Shown one piece after another: positions 1 through 6,479 of a stretch of DNA of 14,286 nucleotides; position 1 is the stretch's first letter; each line of letters starts with the position of its first letter. Both the position numbers and the translations under genes were made by a program. This DNA comes from an uncultured Victivallales bacterium (lineage in GTDB: Bacteria > Verrucomicrobiota > Lentisphaeria > Oligosphaerales > JAFGRS01): positions 1 through 14,286 of the forward strand of contig CAILKC010000743.1 of NCBI GenBank assembly GCA_903834675.1, given 5' to 3'. The notes below the pieces were generated by a model. That model was not told the origin of the DNA. It did no database searches and was given only the letters and a program-made list of their open reading frames with translations.

Positions 1-30
1 ACGGACGGCGCTGAGGGTCAGTTGCTTCAT
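1..30 (-). CDS. 5' end of an unidentified gene, cut by the window edge
   Basis: The reverse strand has an ATG at 30-28 followed by ten open codons (MKQLTLSAVR) running off the left edge. A perfect AGGAGG lies 7 bases upstream, and the fucosidase-like gene stops only 29 bases upstream. That spacing makes this a likely next gene of the same operon. Ten residues do not allow a family assignment. The lysine-plus-hydrophobic beginning could open a signal peptide, but this is a guess. Confidence 0.6.
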   Translation of the reverse strand, partial: MKQLTLSAVR

Positions 31-37
31 GGCACGT

Positions 38-43
38 CCTCCT
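38..43 (-). promoter_or_regulatory. Strong Shine-Dalgarno site for the gene at the left edge
   Basis: The reverse complement reads AGGAGG, a perfect anti-16S match, with a 7-base spacer to the ATG at 30-28. It is the main reason to believe that a real gene begins there. Confidence 0.7.
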
Positions 44-59
44 GTCTCACGATCACGCT

Positions 60-1196
60 TCAGCCTGCGGGCGCCGCCACGGACGCGGCGCTCTGGACCC
101 CGGCCTGCGGCCAGCCGTCCTTGCGGATCCGGGCTCCCAGTTCGCGCAGAAGCCGCACTTGGGTGGGGTGTACCGAGCCGTCCCCCTGCGGGCCGATGTT
201 CAACAGCAGGTTGCAGTTGTGCGAGAGTGCGTGCCCGACCAGGTCGTAGACCTCCTGGGAGCTGCGATGCGGCTCAAAGGCATTGAACCCCCAACTGCCC
301 GGCTGCAGCGTGGCGCAGATCTCGTTGTGCTTACTGTGGTTTGCCGCCCAGGCCACCCGGGCGCGCTCCGCGGCCGCTTCGCCGCCCTGTTGCCGGCAAC
401 GGTCCTCCAGCGAGTGGAACTGCTGCTCGGGCGAGCCGAAGTCCTCGGTGCCGGTGGCGCCCTGCTTCCAGGAGATCAGGAGCTGCGGTTGCTGCGCCCG
501 GATGAGGGCATAGAACTCCTCGATGGGGATGATTTCCGGGCCGAGCAGATACCAGGCCATGATCAGATCCAGCCACATCCCGGCCAGTGGCCCGTAGCCG
601 GTGAGGAGTTCGGTCAGACACTGGCGCACGTAGTCCAGGTAACGCCGGAAGTCCTCCGGGCTGCGGTAGAGGTACTCGGGTTGCGGCTGGGCGTAGGCCG
701 GCCGGGCGTAGGTGAAGACGTCACGGCTGAGGAAGTACGGGTGGCGCCAGTTGAGCATGAAGGTGTAGTAGGTGAAGAAGCCCAGGCCCTTGCGGGCGCA
801 GGCCGCCGCCATCTCCGCCACCAGGTCGCGGCCGCAGGGGGAATTGACGCTGTTGAAGGGCTCCGTCTTCGAGTTCCACAGGCAGAAGCTCTCATGATGG
901 CAGGTCACCAGGGTGACGTACTTCATCTCCGCCTCAAGCGCCAGATCGGTGATGAAGTCCGGGTCGAAGCGGTGCGCCGTGAAGTTCTCCTTGAGCTTGG
1001 CATACTGCGCCACCGGAATCTGGCGCCGGAACTGCACCCACTCATGGTCTGCCAGCAGCGAGTAGAGGCCGTAGTGGACGAACAAGCCCAGCTTTGCCTG
1101 GCGCCACCAGGCGAGGTTGGCCGCGTGCGGGTCGGTGGCCCACAGACGGGCCTGGCTGGCGAGGTAAGCGGGGACGGGCGGCGTGGTTCCGTGCAT
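60..1196 (-). CDS. GH29 alpha-L-fucosidase-like glycoside hydrolase
   Basis: A 378-residue protein of the GH29 family, whose retaining enzymes remove alpha-L-fucose from glycans. Visible family landmarks are GLFVHYGLYS (about 37-46, usually HWGLYS), the double histidine block TCHHESFCLW (98-107), FNSVNSPCGRDLVAEM (114-129), MWLDL (207-211) with D210 at the catalytic nucleophile position, SWGFN (301-305) and NLLLNIGPQGDG (329-340). The length is that of the catalytic domain alone, with no C-terminal beta-sandwich. No signal peptide is visible, so it is probably cytoplasmic and acts on imported oligosaccharides. Its ATG lies 3 bases after the transporter stop, with AAGGAG 9 bases upstream, so it is co-transcribed with that gene. 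HYG for HWG and the lack of the usual glycine after the nucleophile motif mark a divergent subfamily. Specificity for fucose is therefore likely but unproven. Confidence 0.87.
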   Translation of the reverse strand: MHGTTPPVPAYLASQARLWATDPHAANLAWWRQAKLGLFVHYGLYSLLADHEWVQFRRQIPVAQYAKLKENFTAHRFDPDFITDLALEAEMKYVTLVTCHHESFCLWNSKTEPFNSVNSPCGRDLVAEMAAACARKGLGFFTYYTFMLNWRHPYFLSRDVFTYARPAYAQPQPEYLYRSPEDFRRYLDYVRQCLTELLTGYGPLAGMWLDLIMAWYLLGPEIIPIEEFYALIRAQQPQLLISWKQGATGTEDFGSPEQQFHSLEDRCRQQGGEAAAERARVAWAANHSKHNEICATLQPGSWGFNAFEPHRSSQEVYDLVGHALSHNCNLLLNIGPQGDGSVHPTQVRLLRELGARIRKDGWPQAGVQSAASVAAPAG

Positions 1197-1199
1197 GGT

Positions 1200-2900
1200 T
1201 CAGGGCTCCTTCCGGGTCAGTTCAGCGTAAGCGGCTTCCGGCGAGGCGAACAGGTTTGACGCTCCGATGAGGTCATGCAGCCCGGTCTTCTGGAAGACCT
1301 CGAGCACGGGCCAGCGGACTTGGGCGAAGGCCACCCGCAAGCCTCTGGCGGCGAGATCTCGGAGCAGGTGCCGCAGCATCTCTTCGCCGGTAGCATCGAT
1401 GGTGTTCATGCCACTGGCGACGATGAGCAGCACGCGGGTTTGCGGGCGTTCCGCCAAGGCTTTGAGGATCGACTCTTGAAAGTGCGAGGCGTTGGCGAAC
1501 ACGAGCCGCCCGTCGAAGCGGATGGCCAGGATGCTCTCGTGGGTGGGCAGGTGATGGTGGACCGCATCGCGCAGGGTACCGTCGGGATGCGGGGCCAGGA
1601 TGGCGACGTGCGGTCGCATGAGTTGAAGCAGATGGAAGGCCACGGACAGGCCCACGCCCAGCAGAATGCCGTCGACCACCCGTGGCGCCAGCCCGATGGC
1701 CGCCACGAAGGTCGCCCAGGCGGCCACGGCGTCGTAGCGGCTGGTGCGCCAGAGGCGTGCCAGCGCGCCCATCTCCACCAGCCCAATCACCGCGGCCACA
1801 ATCACCGCCCCCAGCGCCGCCCGCGGTAGATAGTACAGCAGCGGGGTCAGGAACAGCAGCGTGACCAGCACCAGCAGTCCCGCAAAGACCGATGACAGGC
1901 CGGTCCGCGCGCCGGCGTAGAGGTTCAGTGCCGAACGTGAGAAGGAACCGCTCACCGGATACGCCTGGAACAGGCTCCCGGCGATTCCCGCCAGGCCCTG
2001 TCCGATCAGTTCCTGGTTCAGGTTGAGCGGTTCTCTGGTCTTCGCCGAGAGGGTCTTGCAGATGGCCACCACTTCCATGAAACCGACCAGCATGATGGCG
2101 AAGGCTCCGAGCAGCAGGCGTGGTGCGGCGGACCACTCGCCGTGCGGCAGGCGAAAGGCTGGCAGTCCGCGCGGGATGTGTCCGACCACCTGTCCACCGT
2201 AACGGCTCTCGAAGCCGATCAGCCAGCTTGCCAGGATGGCGAGGGTCAGGGCGATCAGAACCCCAGGCCAGAGCGGTCGCCAGCGGCGCAAGGCCAGGAT
2301 CAGCGCCAGGGTCGCCAGGCCAAAGCCCAGCGCCCCCGGCCGACACTCAGGGATGCGGCCCAACAGCCTTATCAGGTTGGGCAGGTAAAGGCCGTGCTGC
2401 TCGAGGGGCAAGCCGAGGAAGAGCCCCGCCTGCGAGGAAGCGATAATCAGCGCCCCGGCACTGGTGAACCCCACCACCACTGGGTGCGAAAGAAAGTTGA
2501 CCACCACCGCCAGGCGCAGCAACCCCATGGCCAGCCGGATCAGCCCGGCGAGCAAGGTCAGCAGGATGGCGGTCGCGATGAAGGCCTCGGATTCGGGAGC
2601 GGCCTGAGACACGCTGGCGACGACGCTCATGGTCAGCAGCGAGGTCATGGCGACCGGCCCGGTATGCAGTTGGCTGCACCAGCCGAACAGCGCCGCCACA
2701 ATCGTGGGCAAAAACGCCGTATAGAGCCCGTAGTGCGGTGGCAGACCGGCCAGTTGGGCGTAGGCCATGGCCTGCGGAATCAGCAGTAACGACACCGTTA
2801 CCCCAGCCAGAAAGTCGGCCCGCAGCGTCGCCGCGTCCAGCGGAAACCATCTCAGAAAAGGCAGTAGTCGGCGCGCTGATATCATGGTGTGGCAGGTCAT
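1200..2900 (-). CDS. SulP family inorganic anion transporter with STAS domain
   Basis: A 566-residue inner-membrane protein of the SulP (SLC26-like) family. Members move sulfate, bicarbonate or other anions, usually with protons or sodium. The signature IPQAMAYAQLAGLPPHYGLY spans 41-60, many hydrophobic segments fill about 30-425, and the conserved PVSGSFSRSALN lies at 315-326. A cytoplasmic STAS domain occupies about 450-560, with its core loop SGMNTIDATG at 496-505. Length and domain order are normal for the family. The start codon overlaps the stop of the oxidoreductase gene as ATGA (2897-2900), which suggests translational coupling. A second ATG five codons downstream is a less attractive start. 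The substrate cannot be read from sequence. Placement between a sugar oxidoreductase and a fucosidase-like enzyme makes sulfate handling during use of sulfated glycans plausible, but only as inference. Confidence 0.93.
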   Translation of the reverse strand: MTCHTMISARRLLPFLRWFPLDAATLRADFLAGVTVSLLLIPQAMAYAQLAGLPPHYGLYTAFLPTIVAALFGWCSQLHTGPVAMTSLLTMSVVASVSQAAPESEAFIATAILLTLLAGLIRLAMGLLRLAVVVNFLSHPVVVGFTSAGALIIASSQAGLFLGLPLEQHGLYLPNLIRLLGRIPECRPGALGFGLATLALILALRRWRPLWPGVLIALTLAILASWLIGFESRYGGQVVGHIPRGLPAFRLPHGEWSAAPRLLLGAFAIMLVGFMEVVAICKTLSAKTREPLNLNQELIGQGLAGIAGSLFQAYPVSGSFSRSALNLYAGARTGLSSVFAGLLVLVTLLFLTPLLYYLPRAALGAVIVAAVIGLVEMGALARLWRTSRYDAVAAWATFVAAIGLAPRVVDGILLGVGLSVAFHLLQLMRPHVAILAPHPDGTLRDAVHHHLPTHESILAIRFDGRLVFANASHFQESILKALAERPQTRVLLIVASGMNTIDATGEEMLRHLLRDLAARGLRVAFAQVRWPVLEVFQKTGLHDLIGASNLFASPEAAYAELTRKEP

Positions 2901-4237
2901 CCAACGCGCTGGCGCCGGTAGAGCTCACGGTTGCCGCCGAAGGGATCGATCAGGGTGGTGCTGTCCTCGGTGAAGGTGGCCGTCACGGGCGCCGCGCCGC
3001 GTTCGGTGAGGTAGAGGTGGTTCAGCTCGGCGACGGCGGTGGCCGCCTCGATGATCTGGGTGATCGAGTGCTGGCTGGCGGCATCGGGGTAGGTCGTGCC
3101 CAGGTCGGCGAGGCTCTCCCCCAGGAACTGCACCCGGGCAATGGCCAGCAGCCCGGCCGCGAGCGAGGCCTTGCCGTAGCCGAACAACTCCGTGTGCTTG
3201 CCCATGTGCCGGATGCGGCCGCCAAAGGTCGGGTTGCGGGTGCGTGTCCCGTCGCCCGTGATGCTCTCGCGAAAGCCGCGGTCCTGCTGGTCCACGAAGC
3301 CGCGCCCCAGCACGCCGTAGACCTCCAGCTCCTGGTTCACCGCGCCCTCGAACTCGGCCGGGTTGATCCAGGCGTTGTTGTAGTCGCCGCGCATGCCGTT
3401 GTCGTAGGTGATGTTGACGTTCATCGAGTCCCAGGCGTGGATGGCGTCATGGCGACTGAAGCTGGCCAGGTCCTTCTGCTTCAGGATGGCGATCTCGCGG
3501 ACGTAGCGGTCCCAGTTCTCCAACAACATGCGTTCGCCGGTGGCGTAGAGGGCCCGGGGCTTGACGCCCATGTAGTGGCCGACCACATCCAGCCAGTGGC
3601 AGCCGACGTAGGCGAAGGGGTTGGATTGCTCCACCCACTGGAAGACCTCCGTGGCCACCTGCAAAGGCTCCTCGAGGACCGCCCGCACCCGGTAGATGCG
3701 GTTGTAGAGCGGCAGGCTGCGCGTCATCATCTCGCGAATGAAGGGGTCGTAGCGCTTGTGCATGTCGGCCGCCACGATCCGCCCGGCACGTGCCGCGGCC
3801 TCGATGATGCGGTCCGCTTCGCTGGTCTTCAGGCAGAGCGGTTTCTCGGCGATCACATGCAGGCCGGCCGCCAGCGCGTCCAGGATGGGCTGCGTGTGCA
3901 GGTGGTCAGGACTGGCCACCAACAGCACATCGAGGCGCTCCTTGGCGATCATCTCTTCCCACACCGTCTCGCCGTAGTAAGCCTTGAGCTCGGCCGTCGG
4001 AAACTCGTCCAGGAACGCGCCCCGGATAAGATCGGCGCTGCCGCGCTTGGCCGAGCGCGTGCCGATGGCGGCAAACTCGATGCGAATGTCCGCCACCCGC
4101 GGCGCGTAGTGGCTCATGCCAAGGCTGCCCAGCGCCCCGGCAAAGCCGCCACGCTGAAAATCGTGCAGCGCGGGACCGATGATGTCATCGAAGAACATCC
4201 CACCACCGATCACGCCGACGCGAAGAGTGCGTTCCAT
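2897..4237 (-). CDS. Gfo/Idh/MocA family NAD(P)-dependent oxidoreductase
   Basis: A 446-residue, probably cytoplasmic dehydrogenase. The N-terminal Rossmann fold opens with VGVIGGGMF (7-15). The family motif EKPLCLK (131-137) supplies the nucleotide-binding and catalytic lysine, and HKRYDP (160-165) and GCHWLDVVGHY (212-222) match the catalytic region of the C-terminal alpha/beta domain. Family members oxidise or reduce sugars, inositols and related polyols. It is longer than the usual 330-390 residues because of insertions near 25-50 and 240-290. The ATG at 4237 has GGGAG 8 bases upstream, and the gene appears to be first in the operon with the SulP and GH29 genes. No Tat signal is visible, unlike many secreted planctomycete paralogues. 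The substrate is unknown; a monosaccharide released by the downstream hydrolase is a reasonable guess. Confidence 0.92.
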   Translation of the reverse strand: MERTLRVGVIGGGMFFDDIIGPALHDFQRGGFAGALGSLGMSHYAPRVADIRIEFAAIGTRSAKRGSADLIRGAFLDEFPTAELKAYYGETVWEEMIAKERLDVLLVASPDHLHTQPILDALAAGLHVIAEKPLCLKTSEADRIIEAAARAGRIVAADMHKRYDPFIREMMTRSLPLYNRIYRVRAVLEEPLQVATEVFQWVEQSNPFAYVGCHWLDVVGHYMGVKPRALYATGERMLLENWDRYVREIAILKQKDLASFSRHDAIHAWDSMNVNITYDNGMRGDYNNAWINPAEFEGAVNQELEVYGVLGRGFVDQQDRGFRESITGDGTRTRNPTFGGRIRHMGKHTELFGYGKASLAAGLLAIARVQFLGESLADLGTTYPDAASQHSITQIIEAATAVAELNHLYLTERGAAPVTATFTEDSTTLIDPFGGNRELYRRQRVG

Positions 4238-4418
4238 AGCTCAGACTCCCTGTCCCGCGCGCTCGTCCGGCCCCCTCGCAACCGCTGCCCGGCAGGCCGC
4301 CGCTGATCCACGCGCCCATAACATACCGAGCCCGGCCGCCGACACGAACCCGGCCGCGTCAGCAGGGTGTCATTCCGCAGCCGTAACGACTCAGGTTACA
4401 ACTCAGGTGCATGTCCCT

Positions 4419-4546
4419 GCCCCAACGGGGCTGTGGCTCAGAGCCCAGGGTTGTGGTCAGGGTGCCGCTACCCTGGGTCACATGGGGTAAGGGCCTCCTA
4501 CCCCAACGGGGTTGCGTCTTGGCACCCTGCCCCAACCCCGTTGGGG
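4419..4546. repeat. Cluster of REP-like palindromes (CCCCAACGGGG type)
   Basis: Four inverted repeats are packed in 128 bases: GCCCC-AAC-GGGGC (4419-4431), CCCAGGGT...ACCCTGGG (4444-4451 with 4470-4477, 18-base loop), ACCCC-AAC-GGGGT (4500-4512) and CCCCAAC-CCC-GTTGGGG (4530-4546). None is followed by a T-run, so a Rho-independent terminator role is not supported, although one could still act as a bidirectional stop. The spacing suggests a composite unit (CCCCAACGGGG then CCCAGGG...CCCTGGG) with a second partial unit after it. From memory, similar motifs are dispersed in many planctomycete-like genomes; I could not check this. Confidence 0.7.
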
Positions 4547-4569
4547 GAGACTGGGTTTGCTGCCTTGGT

Positions 4570-4591
4570 CACCCACGGAACTGACCTGCGC
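4570..4591 (+). repeat. 22-base direct repeat, left copy
   Basis: The 22 bases beginning CACCCACGGAACTGACCTGC are identical, in the same orientation, to 6410-6431. The two copies bracket the glycosyltransferase gene 4625-5932. Identity ends exactly at 4570 and 4591. Confidence 0.85.
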
Positions 4592-4624
4592 CCGGCGTCC
4601 GGCGAGAGGCCGGTGAAACGCATG

Positions 4625-5932
4625 CTAGGGTTGCCGTTCCGCGCGGGTTTCGGCGTACAGTGCGATCATCTGGCGCGCTCGTTCTGGCCAGGCGAACTCG
4701 CGGCCGCGGGCCAGAGCGGCGACGGCCATGCGGGCGCGTTTTTCCGGGTTGCGGGCCAGAGCGCCGATCTGGGAGGCCAGCTCACTAACGATGTATTGGC
4801 GCGAGCGGGGGGCGATCTTGACCCCGCTCGCCGCGGTGACGTATTCGCCGATGCCGCCGTGGTCGACCACCAGGGACGGCACGGCCGCGGCCATGGCTTC
4901 GAGCACGACCGTTCCCCCAAACTCGCGGATGGAGGGAAAGCAGAAGAGGTGCGAGCTGCGGTAGTACCGGGCCGTCTCCAGCTGCGGCAGCCAGCCCGTA
5001 AACGAGACCGGGCACTCCGGCCCCAGGGCCCGGGCCTGTTCCTCCAGGGCGCCGCGCTCGGAGCCGTCACCGACGATCGTCAAGCACAGGCGTGAGCGTA
5101 GGTCGGCGGGGAGCAGGGAGAGCGCGGCCAGGAGCATGTCGGCGCCCTTGTACGGCACCAGCCTGCCCACGAAGAGCAGCCGCAGGGGTTCGTTCGGCTC
5201 CAGGGGGGCCGGCGCGTCGACGTAAAACGATGGATCGACCCCATTTTCCGGAAAGAGGAGAAGGCGCCGGTCCGCCAGTTGCAGCGTCTCCCGCAGCATC
5301 GTCAAGGTGTACTGCGACCCCGCCAGCACCCGATCCGCGCCCCGGTAGGTCGCAGTGTAGCCCGGCAGCAGTCGGCAGAGCCCGCGGAAGAGGTTGAACG
5401 CGGCGTACTCCTTGCGGGCGATGGCCTTGAACCCCGGGGGGAACGGGACCCCGCCGTTGACCGGCCCCAGGATGAAGGGGGTGGTGCGGCCGGTGCAGGC
5501 TCGGGCCAGGGAGACGGGGTAGCGGGGCATCATCGGCGTCATCGCATGGACCGCCGAGAACTCGCCGGCACGGACGCGCTCCCCGAACTGGCGCCGCACG
5601 CGGCGGCTGAACTCGGCATAGACGGGGTAGCTGAGGACGTGCCGCAGGGGCCAGTTCACGCTGCCACCCACGGAGTTGACCGCGCCGCGGGTGGTGAGCC
5701 GTTTGACCAGCCTGAAGTAGGACTGCAGCGGGCCAGATTCGGTGATGTAGGTCACGGGGCGGTCCCCACGGACCTTCTCCAGGGCCGGCGCGTTGCGCTC
5801 CGAGGTCACCAGCAGCACGGGGCAGGCGCGGCTGATCTGGTCGTAGAAGTTGAAAGCGACCAGGGGTACCGAGGCCAACTCCTGGCTGCACTCGAAGAAC
5901 ACCTGCAGGACCGGTTTGCGGTCGTCTTCCAT
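4625..5932 (-). CDS. Family 4-like glycosyltransferase (GT-B)
   Basis: A 435-residue cytoplasmic or membrane-associated glycosyltransferase of GT-B fold, expected to transfer a sugar from a nucleotide donor to a lipid- or sugar-linked acceptor in polysaccharide assembly. The N-terminal acceptor domain includes GPVNGG (156-161). The C-terminal donor domain starts near 248 with RLLFVGRLVPYKGADMLL (251-268), continues with TIVGDGSERGALE (285-297) and carries the E-x7-E motif in REFGGTVVLEAM (E337, E345), followed by DHGGIGEYV (357-365). The ATG at 5932 has AGGGAGGG upstream (GGAGG core 7 bases away). It is transcribed away from the polysaccharide cluster on the plus strand, probably from the shared divergent region, and most likely serves the same polysaccharide. 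The gene is flanked on both sides by an identical 22-base repeat. Donor and acceptor are unknown. Confidence 0.92.
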   Translation of the reverse strand: MEDDRKPVLQVFFECSQELASVPLVAFNFYDQISRACPVLLVTSERNAPALEKVRGDRPVTYITESGPLQSYFRLVKRLTTRGAVNSVGGSVNWPLRHVLSYPVYAEFSRRVRRQFGERVRAGEFSAVHAMTPMMPRYPVSLARACTGRTTPFILGPVNGGVPFPPGFKAIARKEYAAFNLFRGLCRLLPGYTATYRGADRVLAGSQYTLTMLRETLQLADRRLLLFPENGVDPSFYVDAPAPLEPNEPLRLLFVGRLVPYKGADMLLAALSLLPADLRSRLCLTIVGDGSERGALEEQARALGPECPVSFTGWLPQLETARYYRSSHLFCFPSIREFGGTVVLEAMAAAVPSLVVDHGGIGEYVTAASGVKIAPRSRQYIVSELASQIGALARNPEKRARMAVAALARGREFAWPERARQMIALYAETRAERQP

Positions 5933-5939
5933 GCTGTGC

Positions 5940-5944
5940 CCTCC
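5940..5944 (-). promoter_or_regulatory. Ribosome binding site of the minus-strand glycosyltransferase
   Basis: The reverse complement gives GGAGG within AGGGAGGG, with 7 bases to the ATG at 5932-5930. It supports this start over internal ones. Confidence 0.6.
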
Positions 5945-5992
5945 CTACCGGCTAAAGCCTCGATACCGTGCCTGGCGCGTCCTGGCTCTGAC

Positions 5993-6050
5993 GTCTCATT
6001 CCGGTAGGTCCGGCCACAACCACGGGATGGGCTGAACCCTTGTATGAGAC
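5993..6050. repeat. Repeat family copy A (TAGGTCCGGCC type)
   Basis: The copy is bounded by perfect 7-base inverted arms, GTCTCAT (5993-5999) and ATGAGAC (6044-6050). Inside are CATTCCGGTAGGTCCGGCC and GGGCTGAACCC. Copies B and C share the CCGGCC core; A and B also share the CTCATTCCG left end and the CTTGTATGAGA-like right end. The inner stem is more degenerate here than in B and C. Confidence 0.7.
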
Positions 6051-6088
6051 TTGCAGCAACCTCGTATGACTCAAGGCGCTTCCCATTC

Positions 6089-6120
6089 CGCCCTTCGTCC
6101 GCCGCGGCGGACGAGGGGCG
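6089..6120. repeat. 32-base near-perfect palindrome
   Basis: The arms 6089-6104 and 6105-6120 pair at 15 of 16 positions with no loop. The central 18 bases, CGTCCGCCGCGGCGGACG (6096-6113), are perfectly self-complementary. There is no T-run. It sits between repeat copies A and B. Confidence 0.8.
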
Positions 6121-6121
6121 T

Positions 6122-6173
6122 TGGAGGGCGCCGCTGCGTCGGCGCCGCGGCGGCCACGCAGGGCCGCCCTCCA
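6122..6173. repeat. Long hairpin (TGGAGGGCG...CGCCCTCCA)
   Basis: The arms 6122-6139 and 6156-6173 pair at 16 of 18 positions around a 16-base loop that itself contains GGCGCC. It lies one base after the 32-base palindrome, so the two form a tandem cruciform-like structure. The TGGAGGGCGCCGCT...CGTC pattern resembles intergenic repeats I recall from Verrucomicrobiota-type genomes (recollection only). Confidence 0.75.
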
Positions 6174-6224
6174 GGCGATCCGGCGCGTCCCGGCCGGATC
6201 GGAATAGGAACCGCGGCGGCAAGC

Positions 6225-6272
6225 CTCATTCCGCTAGGTCCGGCCCCAGCCGGGGGCTCTGCTTGTATGAGA
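6225..6272. repeat. Repeat family copy B (TAGGTCCGGCC type)
   Basis: It begins CTCATTCCGCTAGGTCCGGC and ends CTTGTATGAGA, parallel to copy A about 230 bases earlier. The outer arms are CTCAT (6225-6229) and ATGAG (6267-6271). An inner stem is GCCCC (6243-6247) with GGGGC (6253-6257). The segment TCCGGCCCCAGCCGGGGGCT is identical to copy C. Confidence 0.75.
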
Positions 6273-6350
6273 ACCAGGGTTCAGGGTTCAGGCTGGACAT
6301 GGAGGCGGTTGCCATGCATATCAGACCCCGAAACCTGAAACCCGTTCTCA
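6268..6350. repeat. Inverted repeat with GGGTTCA tandem
   Basis: The left arm TGAGAACCAGGGTTCAGG (6268-6285) and right arm CCTGAAACCCGTTCTCA (6334-6350) are imperfectly complementary; the outer seven bases TGAGAAC/GTTCTCA pair perfectly. The left arm continues into a second GGGTTCAGG. The loop of about 48 bases has no recognised feature. Related CCCTGAACCC sequence recurs at the end of copy C. Confidence 0.6.
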
Positions 6351-6402
6351 CTTCAGTATGTCCGGCCCCAGCCGGGGGCTGGGCTGAACCCTGAACCCAG
6401 GG
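6347..6402. repeat. Repeat family copy C (TATGTCCGGCC type)
   Basis: The core TCCGGCCCCAGCCGGGGGCT (6361-6380) is identical to copy B. It is followed by GGGCTGAACCC, shared with copy A. The left end CTCACTTCAGTATG differs from CTCATTCCGNTAGG of A and B. It ends in CCCTGAACCCAGGG, linking this family to the CCCAGGG motif of the 4419-4546 cluster. Confidence 0.7.
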
Positions 6403-6409
6403 TAGTCAC

Positions 6410-6431
6410 CACCCACGGAACTGACCTGCGC
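6410..6431 (+). repeat. 22-base direct repeat, right copy
   Basis: Identical over 22 bases and in the same orientation to 4570-4591, 1840 bases away. The left flanks are loosely similar (GGTCACCCACGG against GTCACCACCCACGG); the right flanks differ. Confidence 0.85.
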
Positions 6432-6473
6432 GCTCCTGGCTGCCAGCGCCGCGGCGCCGGGGTCCGAGAGCAG

Positions 6474-6479
6474 TATAGT
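6474..6479 (+). promoter_or_regulatory. Possible -10 element for the polysaccharide cluster
   Basis: TATAGT stands out in GC-rich surroundings about 85 bases before the ligase-like gene. No convincing -35 hexamer lies 16-18 bases upstream (that stretch is GCGGCGCCGG), so this is only a weak candidate. Confidence 0.25.

Larger units (their letters stand above)
4238..4624. other. Intergenic region with palindromic repeats, no gene seen
   Basis: These 387 bases separate the glycosyltransferase stop from the start of the oxidoreductase operon. I see no supported coding region. The part next to 4237 should hold the operon promoter; on the reverse strand a weak TATGTT (around 4319-4324) is the only -10-like candidate, without a clear -35. 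GGGAG for the oxidoreductase is at 4246-4250. The direct repeat ACTCAGGT occurs at 4389-4396 and 4401-4408. The rest is a hairpin cluster and one copy of a 22-base repeat, listed separately. Confidence 0.7.

Noticed and set aside
159..1259. Long plus-strand open frame of 366 codons opposite the fucosidase-like gene
   Set aside because: It is antisense to a gene with clear GH29 motifs. Its translation is compositionally odd, with no recognisable domain. GC-rich DNA commonly keeps such frames open.
2738..4306. Plus-strand open frame of 522 codons opposite the oxidoreductase gene
   Set aside because: The opposite strand carries a complete Gfo/Idh/MocA protein with all motifs and an SD site. The antisense translation shows no family features.
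4530..4546. Hairpin as a Rho-independent terminator of the minus-strand glycosyltransferase
   Set aside because: The stem is GC-rich but no run of T follows on either strand, and it belongs to a cluster of similar palindromes. A repeat element is the simpler reading.
6044..6394. Short plus-strand frames in the divergent intergenic region as small genes
   Set aside because: They run across palindromes and repeat copies, are rich in Arg, Pro and Ala, and have no SD site in front of their ATG codons.
5993..6402. CRISPR array suggested by three similar repeats in one region
   Set aside because: The copies differ in length and sequence, and the spacing is irregular (about 230 and 120 bases). No cas gene is present.
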